A stretch of DNA of 24,242 bases, from assembly GCA_040766135.1 (NCBI GenBank), contig JAXGRA010000023.1:1-24242 (forward strand), in the 5' to 3' direction. Below the pieces are notes generated by a model. It saw only the letters and a list, made by a program, of their open reading frames with translations. It ran no database searches and had not been told where the DNA came from. Numbering within the stretch: position 1 is the first letter of the stretch; the number at the start of each line of letters is the position of its first letter. Shown piece by piece: positions 16,342-24,045 of the stretch. Source of the stretch: JAGVSV01 sp040766135 (GTDB lineage Bacteria; Bacillota; Clostridia; Christensenellales; Aristaeellaceae). A program made the position numbers and the translations under genes.

Positions 16342-16372
16342 GATGGCTGCCTTTGTGAAAAGCGCAGCCATC
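16342..16372 (-). promoter_or_regulatory. Terminator-like leader hairpin before the hyd operon (possible attenuator)
   Basis: On the minus strand a perfect 9-bp stem (GATGGCTGC and GCAGCCATC, loop 13 bases) is followed at once by TTTTATTT and then, within a few bases, by the AAGGAGG site of the first gene. No minus-strand gene lies upstream that would need a terminator here, so it probably acts within the operon's own leader. Confidence 0.6.
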
Positions 16373-16391
16373 CCAACATCATCATGATAGA

Positions 16392-16438
16392 TTTCCAGCC
16401 GCCCCTCTCACGCAGAATCCCGGTTGCACCGCTGGAAA
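16392..16438 (-). promoter_or_regulatory. Second stem in the hyd operon leader
   Basis: TTTCCAGC (16392-16399) and GCTGGAAA (16431-16438) pair perfectly over 8 bp and enclose 31 bases. It lies upstream of the terminator-like hairpin in the predicted leader. It does not match any riboswitch class I can recall with certainty. Confidence 0.4.
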
Positions 16439-16473
16439 CTTAGTGGTCGGACGCGTTTGTAATTGTTCCTGGT

Positions 16474-16524
16474 GAAAGGTTTCCCTTTCGTGTGTAGTGT
16501 AGCACCTGGGAAGAATACGTTCAA
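16474..16524 (-). promoter_or_regulatory. Predicted promoter of the hyd maturation operon
   Basis: On the minus strand TTGAAC (16519-16524) and TACACT (16496-16501) are 17 bases apart. The predicted transcript starts near 16489, giving a leader of about 170 nt. A perfect dyad GAAAGG/CCTTTC (16474-16489, 4-base loop) begins at the predicted start point and may be an operator or a 5' stem. Confidence 0.5.
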
Positions 16525-16532
16525 TAGGGGGA

Positions 16533-16739
16533 TTGTTATTTTTTGGTCATGCGCTTATCAACAGCGTAAAAAATGTTGACAAAATATTTTATCTGGTGGA
16601 AGAAGGAGACCGGCAGTACTTGGTGATGGTGACCGATGAATTTATCGAGACCCGCCCGCTGGCCCGGCGCATCACCGATAACAAATTTGAAATCGGGGAC
16701 TGGAAGTTTATAAAGAGCAGGTATAAAATTCGCCCTTGA
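16533..16739 (+). CDS. Small hypothetical protein (up to 68 residues)
   Basis: An open frame begins at a TTG, with ribosome-site-like AGGGGG placed too close, and ends at a stop at 16737. The C-terminal half has a protein-like composition (YLVMVTDEFIETRPLARRITDNKFEIGDWKF), mixed charged and aromatic residues suggesting a small beta-rich domain. A shorter version could start at the ATG near 16626 after AAGGAGA. It is divergent from the hyd operon and precedes the transporter genes. I do not recognise it; it could also be a remnant of a longer gene. Confidence 0.4.
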   Translation: MLFFGHALINSVKNVDKIFYLVEEGDRQYLVMVTDEFIETRPLARRITDNKFEIGDWKFIKSRYKIRP

Positions 16740-16750
16740 GACCCGTTTAG

Positions 16751-16756
16751 TATAAT
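16751..16756 (+). promoter_or_regulatory. Possible -10 element upstream of the transporter genes
   Basis: A perfect TATAAT lies about 205 bases before the first permease start, with no clear -35. The gap 16740-16961 also has a 9-bp stem (16810-16818 with 16833-16841, one G-T pair) that carries a T-run only on the minus strand. Confidence 0.3.
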
Positions 16757-16961
16757 AAAAAGCACTGCGGCTGCATATAAAATTACAAAAGCATAATATC
16801 TATGAAAAAGGGCGGGCTATTGTGATATTGACAGCCTGCCCAAATATCTTTAAACTATGTCCAACACCAGCAGTTGGTACATAGAGGCAATGCGCTTTGG
16901 GCGCGGATACGTCGTCTGTTACAAATTTACAATTGAAAACCCGCAAAGGATGGTGAAGACC

Positions 16962-18086
16962 ATGCAACAAAACCGGGTATTGGGGCCCACCAAGGCACAA
17001 AGAACGCTGCACTGGACGTCCATTACAATGACCATACTGGGCATTGTCGGCCTTTGGATTGGCAAAACCTGGCTGGATCTCTACGGCTCCTGGCTGGTGC
17101 TGGGGCCGGGCATTGCGTTGCTTGTGCTGGGTGCGGCGCTGCTGTTTGGCGTGGTGGTGCCCAGCCCCTGGTACCGTACCACGCGCAAGCTGCTGAAAAC
17201 CAACCGTGAACTGTACCTGTTTTTGCTCATTCCCATCGCGTTTATCATCCTGTTCCACTACGTGCCCATGTTCGGCGTGCAGATTGCCTTCCGCAAATAC
17301 CGCCTGAGGGATGGTATCTGGGGCAGCCAGTGGGTAGGGTTTGCCCAGTTTACCAAGTTCTTCAAATCCCCGCAGTTTAAAACCGTGGTACCCAACACCA
17401 TTTTGCTGTCGCTGTACCAACTGGTGGCCGGGTTCCCGCTGCCCATCCTGCTGGCGCTGGCGCTCAACGTAGTTACGCGCCCCAAGTTCAAAAAAACCGT
17501 GCAGATGATCACCTACATCCCGCACTTCATCTCCACCGTGGTGCTGGTGGGCATGATTATCACCATCTCCAACCCGCGCATCGGGCTGTATGGCATATTG
17601 ATGAAGGCCATCACCGGCGTGCCCCCGGCAGACCCCATGGGCAAGGCCGATTTGTTCCGCCACCTGTATGTGTGGACGGGCGTGTGGCAAAACATGGGCT
17701 GGAACTCCATCATCTATCTGGCGGCGCTGTCGGCGGTGGATATGCAGCTGCACGAGGCCGCCGAAATTGATGGCGCCAGCCGCCTGCAGCGCGTGTGGCA
17801 CATTGACGTGCCCACCATACTGCCCACGGCGGTCATATTGCTGATATTAAACGCCGGGCGCATCATGTCTATCGGTTTTGAAAAAGCCTTCCTGATGCAA
17901 AACAGCTTGAACCGCTCCAAGTCCGAAATCATTTCCACCTACGTGTACTACATCGGCATGGTGTCCGGGACGGGCGACTTTTCCTACGCAACGGCGATTG
18001 ACCTGTTCAACAGCGTCATCAACCTGACGCTGCTGATACTGGTCAACACCATCTCCAAGCGCGTCAGCGACACCAGCCTGTGGTAA
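16962..18086 (+). CDS. Carbohydrate ABC transporter permease (LplB/YteP type) with an extra N-terminal membrane part
   Basis: One of two inner permease subunits of an importer for complex oligosaccharides. The 374-residue protein has the family signature EAAEIDGASRLQRVWHIDVPTILP, where the ATPase docks. The canonical permease part starts near residue 82 (ELYLFLLIPIAFIILFHYVPMFGVQIAF). Before it are about 80 extra residues with two hydrophobic segments (ITMTILGIVGLWIG and LVLGPGIALLVLGAALLFGV), not usual for LplB-like proteins of about 300 residues. The frame opens at 16857, but ATG 16962 is chosen because GGTGA lies 5 bases upstream. A second permease and a binding protein follow on the same strand. 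No ATPase gene is present, so a shared MsmK-like ATPase encoded elsewhere is likely. Confidence 0.93.
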   Translation: MQQNRVLGPTKAQRTLHWTSITMTILGIVGLWIGKTWLDLYGSWLVLGPGIALLVLGAALLFGVVVPSPWYRTTRKLLKTNRELYLFLLIPIAFIILFHYVPMFGVQIAFRKYRLRDGIWGSQWVGFAQFTKFFKSPQFKTVVPNTILLSLYQLVAGFPLPILLALALNVVTRPKFKKTVQMITYIPHFISTVVLVGMIITISNPRIGLYGILMKAITGVPPADPMGKADLFRHLYVWTGVWQNMGWNSIIYLAALSAVDMQLHEAAEIDGASRLQRVWHIDVPTILPTAVILLILNAGRIMSIGFEKAFLMQNSLNRSKSEIISTYVYYIGMVSGTGDFSYATAIDLFNSVINLTLLILVNTISKRVSDTSLW

Positions 18087-18100
18087 GGGAGGGCAGCGAT

Positions 18101-19015
18101 ATGACCAGTTTAACCGAAAAATCCGGCACCAAGATCCGCTCCTCCGTGGGCGACCGGGTGTTTTATGCCATTGTCTACACCGTGCTGACGCTGATCATGA
18201 TCATCGTGCTCTATCCGCTGATTTACGTTGTCAGCTGCTCCTTCTCCTCGCGCGAGGCGCTGCTGGGCGGCCGGGTGTGGCTGTATCCGGTGGGCTTTAG
18301 CCTGGAAGGCTATGCCGAGGTGTTCAAAAACAACAACGTGTGGACGGGCTATGGCAACTCCCTGTTGTATACGGTGGTGGGCACAACGCTGAACGTGTTT
18401 TTCACCATGGTGTGCGCTTTTCCGCTTACGCGGCGCGAGCTGCCGTATAAAAACCAGATCACCATGCTGTTTACCATCACCATGTTCTTTAACGGCGGCA
18501 TGATCCCCAACTACATGCTGATGAGGTCCTTGGGGCTTATCAACAACCGGCTGGTGATGATACTGCCGGGGTTAATCGGCGTATATAATATGATCATCGC
18601 CCGTACATTCATCCAGAACAGCATCCCGTACGAGCTGTGGGAAGCCGCGCAGGTGGACGGTTCATCCAACACCCGGTTCTTTTTCCAGATGGTGCTGCCG
18701 CTGTCCAAGGCCGTACTGGCCGTGCTGGCGCTATATTATGCCATCGGCCATTGGAACGCCTACTTCCGCGCGCTGTTGTACATCAGCGACCGCAGCAAGT
18801 ACCCGCTGCAGCTGTTCCTGCGCGAGATCCTTATTTCCAACTCCTTTAACGAAAGCACGGGCGTTGACCCCGAGCTGATGGAGAAGTTGCAGGGCCTGGC
18901 CGACCTGCTCAAATACTGCCTGATCATCGTGGCCACGGTGCCGGTGCTGATCGTGTACCCGTTCATCCAGAAGTACTTTGCCACCGGCGTGATGTTAGGC
19001 TCTGTCAAAGGCTGA
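18101..19015 (+). CDS. Carbohydrate ABC transporter permease (YtcP type)
   Basis: The partner permease, 304 residues, with about six membrane helices and the docking motif ELWEAAQVDGSSNTRFFFQMVLPLSK near the middle. The C-terminal YPFIQKYFATGVMLGSVKG is the common ending of the family. GGGAGGG (18087-18093) sits between the stop of the first permease and ATG 18101, which is therefore preferred over the in-frame GTG at 18080. Together with its neighbours it forms an importer like YteP-YtcP-YtcQ of Bacillus subtilis, which takes up rhamnogalacturonan-derived oligosaccharides. Confidence 0.95.
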   Translation: MTSLTEKSGTKIRSSVGDRVFYAIVYTVLTLIMIIVLYPLIYVVSCSFSSREALLGGRVWLYPVGFSLEGYAEVFKNNNVWTGYGNSLLYTVVGTTLNVFFTMVCAFPLTRRELPYKNQITMLFTITMFFNGGMIPNYMLMRSLGLINNRLVMILPGLIGVYNMIIARTFIQNSIPYELWEAAQVDGSSNTRFFFQMVLPLSKAVLAVLALYYAIGHWNAYFRALLYISDRSKYPLQLFLREILISNSFNESTGVDPELMEKLQGLADLLKYCLIIVATVPVLIVYPFIQKYFATGVMLGSVKG

Positions 19016-19059
19016 TGCGCCCACAAAGGGGCGACACAGATATACAGGAGGAAAGAAGC

Positions 19060-20733
19060 ATGAAAAAACTGGTCTGTCTGGTACTGGCACTGTTCCTGTC
19101 GCTAAGCCTGGCGGCAGGGCTTGCCGAGGGTTATGTGCTCCAGGATCCCAACGTCAACGAACCCGGCGTGCTGCCCGTGGTCAAGGAAAAAATCACGCTG
19201 ACCGCTGGCATCGTGCAAAATCCGTTGATTACCTCGTATGAGTATGGTGAGAACTATCTGACCACGCATCTGGAGGATTTGACCAACATCCACATCGATT
19301 GGGTGATGTACCCGGCCACGGCGACCGATGCCTATGCCAAGCTGCGCCTACAGATTGCCGGCGGCGAAAAACTGCCCGACATCCTGATTGGCTTTGACTT
19401 AGGCAATGACGCCATCCGCGAAAGCTATGGCCAGGCCGGCGCCATCATCCCGCTGAATGACTATTTAGGCACGCTGGACTATTTCCACAGCCGCGCCGTG
19501 GCGCAGACCCCGGAAGCGCAGGAAGGCTTTGACCTGTGGAAGCTGGGGCGCTCGCTGGACGGCAACTACTATGGCATGATGGAACTGTACCGCACCCTGC
19601 CCAACAGCTATTCCTGCCGCGCATGGTACAATGAGGAATTTGCAAAGAAATTGGGGCTGGAGCTGGAACCCGGCCAGGTGCCGGACACCGAATGGCTGCT
19701 CAAATACCTGCGCGGCGTGCGCGATGAGGACGTCAACGGCAACGGCGACCCCAGCGACGAAATCCCGATGGTGGGCGGCACGGGCTGGTATCAGAACGTG
19801 GTGCGCTGGATCGTTAAGATGTACACGTACATGGACGTCACCGACCGCTGGTTCCAGGTGGAGGACGGCATTCTGAGCAATGTATACACCAAGGACGCCT
19901 TCCGCGAGGGCCTCAAGTTTGCCCGTCAGCTGTATGACGAGAAGCTGTTCCCGGACTATGCCCTGACGCAGGACAATACGGCCTATGTGGCGCTGGTCTC
20001 GGCCGAAACGCCCATCGTGGGCATCGGCGTGTCCGGTTCCTGCACAGGCTTTGGCAAAAACTTGTCCTTCACCGGCCCTGTGCCTGTGGTGCTGGGCCCG
20101 GACGGCGTGGGCCATGCCACCTATGCGGCCGGCCTGCCGGTGTTTGACTCCGTCATCACCAAGGATTGCAAACACCCCGAGGCCGCCTTCCGCTGGATGG
20201 ATGCCTGGAACTATGAGCAATGGTTCATGCTGGTGCAGCGCTGGGGCATCCCCGATGTGGACTGGCGCTTTGCCGAGGAAGGCGAGAAGGGCATGTACGA
20301 CAGTTTGGGCATGGATCCGTATTTCTACATGATACAATCAGTGTGGGGCGTGCCCTCGGCCTCCCACTGGGCGGGTGAGATTTCCGGCGGTGTGGACTAT
20401 GCCAATATCAACAGCCGCTTTGTATGGGATGGCAATGTTTCCAACAATGAGTACAAGAACGCTCTGGCCGTTGCGCTGCAGGTGCCCTATGTACCCAAGG
20501 AGTATGTAAGCAAGATCATCTACTCCGTTGAGGAGCAGGAGGATTGGGCCAACACCCGCGCGGCCATCAACAACCTGGTGCTGGAGCGCATGGCGCAGTT
20601 TGCCACCGGCCAAATGGACATCCACGACGATGCCCAGTGGGCGCAGTTCCAGCAGGAACTGAAGGACTTAGGCAGCGGGGAGCTGCTGGCCATGGATCAG
20701 GCCGCGTTTAACCGCACGATGGGCGTGGAGTAA
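19060..20733 (+). CDS. Extracellular solute-binding protein of the sugar ABC importer
   Basis: A 557-residue binding protein that would capture the oligosaccharide outside the cell and deliver it to the two permeases encoded just upstream. The signal peptide is clear (MKK, Leu-rich core, LAAGLAEG). The only early Cys (residue 6) is inside the hydrophobic core, so there is no lipobox; Gram-positive binding proteins are normally lipoproteins. The mature part has YAKLRLQIAGGEKLPDIL, a typical segment of the LplA/YtcQ group, and DEDVNGNGDPSDEIPM, an acidic DxNxNGDxxDEIP loop that is commonly a calcium-binding-like site in this group. AGGAGG lies 9 bases before ATG 19060. A terminator follows. Confidence 0.94.
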   Translation: MKKLVCLVLALFLSLSLAAGLAEGYVLQDPNVNEPGVLPVVKEKITLTAGIVQNPLITSYEYGENYLTTHLEDLTNIHIDWVMYPATATDAYAKLRLQIAGGEKLPDILIGFDLGNDAIRESYGQAGAIIPLNDYLGTLDYFHSRAVAQTPEAQEGFDLWKLGRSLDGNYYGMMELYRTLPNSYSCRAWYNEEFAKKLGLELEPGQVPDTEWLLKYLRGVRDEDVNGNGDPSDEIPMVGGTGWYQNVVRWIVKMYTYMDVTDRWFQVEDGILSNVYTKDAFREGLKFARQLYDEKLFPDYALTQDNTAYVALVSAETPIVGIGVSGSCTGFGKNLSFTGPVPVVLGPDGVGHATYAAGLPVFDSVITKDCKHPEAAFRWMDAWNYEQWFMLVQRWGIPDVDWRFAEEGEKGMYDSLGMDPYFYMIQSVWGVPSASHWAGEISGGVDYANINSRFVWDGNVSNNEYKNALAVALQVPYVPKEYVSKIIYSVEEQEDWANTRAAINNLVLERMAQFATGQMDIHDDAQWAQFQQELKDLGSGELLAMDQAAFNRTMGVE

Positions 20734-20751
20734 CACGTTACCTTCCCCTGG

Positions 20752-20777
20752 GGCGCGCCGCAAAGGCGCGCCTTTTT
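20752..20777 (+). terminator. Intrinsic terminator after the binding-protein gene
   Basis: GGCGCGCC (20752-20759) and GGCGCGCC (20765-20772) form a perfect 8-bp stem with a 5-base loop, then five T. It ends the transport unit and separates it from the enzyme genes. Confidence 0.9.
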
Positions 20778-20789
20778 CTGCTTTTTGGG

Positions 20790-20818
20790 GTGACAAACGC
20801 GCCCTCTGGCCGTATACT
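20790..20818 (+). promoter_or_regulatory. Promoter of the lyase-like/GH105 operon
   Basis: GTGACA (20790-20795, one mismatch) and TATACT (20813-20818, one mismatch) are 17 bases apart, placed just after the terminator and 42 bases before the GTG start. Confidence 0.65.
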
Positions 20819-20860
20819 GTCTGTAACAAATAACCGCCCATAGGCGAACGGAGGGAAACC

Positions 20861-22543
20861 GTGAAGAAACACTATCTGCACATTGTCAAGTGTGCCGATC
20901 AGGCGTACGAGCGCACCGTTGCGCGCATCTGCGTAGACCCGGATAATATCTACCGCGGGGCCACGGATGACATGACCTACCTGATTGAGCCGGGCAGCGC
21001 ATCAGGGCTGATCAGCTATCTGTGCTCGCTGTACGTATGCGAGGACAGCCAATATCACAAGGACGAAGCGCTGCTGACTCAGATCATCAACGCTGCGGAG
21101 CAAATCGTGCGCACCGCGCACCCGGACGGCACCAGTGACCTGCTGATCACCAATTTTTATACCCCCGCCACGTTTGAGCTGCAGGCCCTGTGCCGCGGCT
21201 ATCGCATATTCAAGCGGCATATGGGTGCATCCGCGCTGGAAAAACAGGCGCACGATGCCATGCTTAAGGCCGTGGAGGTGCTGGCCACCGGCTGCCTGAA
21301 CGGCGGTTTCCATACCCCCAACCACCGCTGGGTGGAGTGCGCTGCATTGGTGATGAGCTATAACATCTTGGGCTGGCCCGAACTGATGGACAAGGTGCGC
21401 ACCTACCTGTCCGAGGGCATTGATTGCGACGAATACGGCGAGTTTACCGAGCGTTCCGTGGGCGTGTATAACCCGGTCAATGTCAACTCCATGCTGGTGC
21501 TGGCCGAGGAAGGCAACATGCCGGAGCTGTACAAATATGCGCGCCTCAACCTGGATTTGACATTTATGTATCTGGACAGCGACGGCAGCATATTCACCAA
21601 AAACTCGCGCCGCCAGGACAGGGCCGATGATATCACCTACCCGGAGCACAGGTGGTACAGCCTCTACCTGTGGGCGGGCGAGCTGTTTGACAACGATACA
21701 TACCTCAAGTTTGCCGATACCATGCTGGAAAAAGGCGCCCTGGCCGGGCGCGGCATGGCCAGCCCGCTGTGGCTGTACATGGACAGGCCGCAGCTGAAAA
21801 CGCTGGAGAAGGATGTGTCGCAGGCCGTGATCCCCGAACACTACCACGCGTATTACCCCAACAGCAACATCGTGCGCGTGCGCAAGGGGGATTTCACCTA
21901 CACGCTGCTGGCCAACAACCCGGACTTTTTGCATGTGAAATTCGGCAAGGCCACGCTGACGGCGCGCATGTGCTCGTCGTTCTTCGCGGTGGCGCAGTTT
22001 GCGCCCAAAGCCCTGGAAAAGACCGACACCGGCTACCGCATGACCTTCAGCGGCCATGGCGAGTATAAGGGGCTGTTCCCCACGCCGCCCCAAAGCCCGG
22101 ACTGGGACAGGATGGATCACAGCCTGCGCCCGGTGCTGCACAGCTGCGAGCTGGACTATACGCTGGAGGTAACCGACGTAGAGGACGGCGTGAAGCTCAA
22201 CATCCGCGTGGACAACACGCCGCGCGTGCCCTTTAAGCTGGAGTTTTCCATCCCCGCCGGCACGCGGCTGGAAACCAACAACATCATCATGGACACCGTG
22301 GCCGGCGGCAGCATCGTGGTCAAATCCGGCAACGCGCGCCTGGAAAACGTGGAAACAGGCAGCGAGGTCACCATCGAGGGGCTGTTTGGCGCGCACATGT
22401 ACCACAAAACCATGCGCGGCAGCATCCCGCCCATGGACGGCGCGTTCAGCCTGTATGCCACGGGGTTCACCCCCATCTCGCAGGAAATTACCCTGCGCTT
22501 CAGCAAGCGCCGCCATGCGCGCGCGTTCAATCAGGAGGTGTAG
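20861..22543 (+). CDS. Putative cytoplasmic polysaccharide-lyase-like protein (alpha-toroid plus beta-sandwich)
   Basis: A 560-residue protein with no signal peptide, starting at GTG with GGAGGG five bases upstream. Residues 1 to about 300 look like a helical toroid, and from about 320 to the end the sequence is beta-strand rich, like the sheet domain of heparinase-type and other toroid lyases. Candidate active-site residues are Asn154-His155-Arg156 (NHRWVE), Tyr203-Asn204 (GVYNPVNVNS), Arg249/Arg250 and His263. This is the sort of Asn/His/Tyr/Arg set used by toroid lyases on uronic acid sugars. No family signature is certain, so the lyase role is inferred from architecture and from the GH105 gene six bases downstream, which removes the unsaturated sugar a lyase makes. 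A hydrolase or non-enzymatic role remains possible. Confidence 0.6.
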   Translation: MKKHYLHIVKCADQAYERTVARICVDPDNIYRGATDDMTYLIEPGSASGLISYLCSLYVCEDSQYHKDEALLTQIINAAEQIVRTAHPDGTSDLLITNFYTPATFELQALCRGYRIFKRHMGASALEKQAHDAMLKAVEVLATGCLNGGFHTPNHRWVECAALVMSYNILGWPELMDKVRTYLSEGIDCDEYGEFTERSVGVYNPVNVNSMLVLAEEGNMPELYKYARLNLDLTFMYLDSDGSIFTKNSRRQDRADDITYPEHRWYSLYLWAGELFDNDTYLKFADTMLEKGALAGRGMASPLWLYMDRPQLKTLEKDVSQAVIPEHYHAYYPNSNIVRVRKGDFTYTLLANNPDFLHVKFGKATLTARMCSSFFAVAQFAPKALEKTDTGYRMTFSGHGEYKGLFPTPPQSPDWDRMDHSLRPVLHSCELDYTLEVTDVEDGVKLNIRVDNTPRVPFKLEFSIPAGTRLETNNIIMDTVAGGSIVVKSGNARLENVETGSEVTIEGLFGAHMYHKTMRGSIPPMDGAFSLYATGFTPISQEITLRFSKRRHARAFNQEV

Positions 22544-22548
22544 ATAGT

Positions 22549-23613
22549 ATGAACATTGACCGTGCATTGCTACTAAAAAAAGCGAAAAGCATTTTGGCCG
22601 GCATCACCGATGAACAAAACCAGGCGGTGTTTACCAACCGCTATGGCCGCCACTACATGGACGACTGGGATTGGTTTCAGGGCGTGGCGCTGTTTGGCAT
22701 ATACAGCTACTACCGCCAGACCGGCGACCAGGACGCCAAAACCTACCTGACCCAATGGTTTGACAAGCACATCGCGCAGGGCCTGCCCGGCAAGAACATC
22801 AACAGCATGTGCCCCTGCCTGACGCTGTCCTACCTGTGGGAGGAAACGGGCAGGGAATCGTACTTGGCCATCTGCCGCGAATGGGCGGAGCACGCGATGA
22901 CCGGCCTGCCGCGCACCTTGGAGGGCGGCCTGCAGCACATCACCATCGATGCGCCCAACGAGGGGCAGCTGTGGGACGATACGCTGTACATGACGGTGCT
23001 GTTTTTAGCGCGCATGGGCAAGCTATTGGGCCGCGATGACTATGTGCAGGAAAGCATCCGGCAGTTTCTGGTGCACGTAAAATACCTGACCGACTTAGAG
23101 ACCGGGCTGTTTTTCCACGGCTGGTCGTTTGTGCGCATGGATCATTTTGCACGCGCGCGCTGGGGGCGCGGCAATGCATGGTACACCGCTGGGCTGGTGG
23201 ATTATTTGGACATGGCCGACATCCCGGACGGCGTGCGCTGGTTTTTGATCTCTGCGCTCGACCGGCAGACAGAGGCCCTGCAGCAATATCAGGCCGACAG
23301 CGGCGCATGGCACACGCTGATTGATGACAAGGATTCCTACGAGGAAATATCGGCCACGGCGGGCTTTGCCTATGGCATCCTGAAGGCTGCGCGCTTGGGG
23401 TATATCCCGGCGGAGCGTGCAACCATGGGCCAAAAGGCGCTCAAAGCCGTGCTCAACAGCATTGACGAAAACGGAATTTTGCAGGGTGTATCGGCGGGCA
23501 CCCGCCTGTATGACAACTTAGACGCCTACCGCAACATCCGCGTCAACGCGCAGCCCTATGGCCAGGCCATGGCACTGCTGCTGATCACCGAGGCGCTGCG
23601 CACCGCGCCGTAA
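22549..23613 (+). CDS. GH105 unsaturated (rhamno)galacturonyl/uronyl hydrolase (YteR/YesR-like)
   Basis: Removes the unsaturated uronic acid from the end of oligosaccharides made by lyases, by hydrating the double bond. The 354-residue toroid has all the family landmarks: DDWDWFQGVAL (38-48), NEGQLWDDTLYM (137-148) with Asp144 as the likely catalytic residue, FHGW (189-192), ARWGRGNAWYTAG (203-215), DSGAWHTLID (250-259) and SATAGFAYGILKA (268-280). No signal peptide, so the substrate is imported first. AGGAGGTG lies 9 bases before the ATG, within the end of the preceding gene. The linkage it prefers (rhamnogalacturonan, glycosaminoglycan or other uronide) cannot be decided here. Confidence 0.95.
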   Translation: MNIDRALLLKKAKSILAGITDEQNQAVFTNRYGRHYMDDWDWFQGVALFGIYSYYRQTGDQDAKTYLTQWFDKHIAQGLPGKNINSMCPCLTLSYLWEETGRESYLAICREWAEHAMTGLPRTLEGGLQHITIDAPNEGQLWDDTLYMTVLFLARMGKLLGRDDYVQESIRQFLVHVKYLTDLETGLFFHGWSFVRMDHFARARWGRGNAWYTAGLVDYLDMADIPDGVRWFLISALDRQTEALQQYQADSGAWHTLIDDKDSYEEISATAGFAYGILKAARLGYIPAERATMGQKALKAVLNSIDENGILQGVSAGTRLYDNLDAYRNIRVNAQPYGQAMALLLITEALRTAP

Positions 23614-23614
23614 T

Positions 23615-23998
23615 ATGTGCCGCGCGCTGACCACGGATGAGGTGCTGTTTTTCAACACGGCGCCCGATATGCTGCCCGTGTACGAGGCCTTGCTGCGCCA
23701 CATGCAGGCGCGGCATCCGGTTACCACCGTGGTGCGCAAAACGCAAATCACCCTGCGCAACCGGCATGCGTTTGCCATGGTCTCGCTGCCCTGGCGCAGG
23801 GTAAAAGGCTGGCCGGAGGAATACCTGCTGGTGTCCTTCGGCCTTTCCTATCGCAAAGACTCCCCGCGCATCGCCTCCTCCGTACAGCCATACCCCAACC
23901 GCTGGACGCATCATGTGATTATCACGCATGCGGATCAGTTGGATGAGGAGCTGCTGGCCTGGCTGGAGGAGGCGTATGAGTTTGCGATGGGAAAATGA
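23615..23998 (+). CDS. DUF5655-type protein
   Basis: A 127-residue cytoplasmic protein of unknown function. It matches the DUF5655 pattern as I know it: FFNTAPDMLPVYEALL, VVRKTQITLRNRHAFAMVSLP, LLVSFGL, and the ending PNRWTHHVIITHADQLDEELLAWLEEAY. The start is one base after the GH105 stop and no ribosome site of its own is visible, so it is probably translated by coupling. Its link to the sugar genes may be only positional. Confidence 0.8.
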   Translation: MCRALTTDEVLFFNTAPDMLPVYEALLRHMQARHPVTTVVRKTQITLRNRHAFAMVSLPWRRVKGWPEEYLLVSFGLSYRKDSPRIASSVQPYPNRWTHHVIITHADQLDEELLAWLEEAYEFAMGK

Positions 23999-24045
23999 AT
24001 TGTTTGGCTGGGCTTGGAATAAGGAACAGAAAAAAGGTGAATCCG

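Noticed and set aside
16575..16605. TTGACA near 16575 as a plus-strand -35 element
   Set aside because: No acceptable -10 hexamer is found 16-18 bases downstream, and it lies inside the small open frame.
16800..17801. A 333-residue minus-strand open frame opposite the first permease
   Set aside because: Shadow of the permease; His/Gln-rich, no ribosome site.
21002..22567. A 521-residue minus-strand open frame opposite the lyase-like gene
   Set aside because: Composition is typical of antisense reading in GC-rich DNA (many His, Arg, Gln, Val), and the plus-strand gene has promoter, ribosome site and a recognisable partner downstream.
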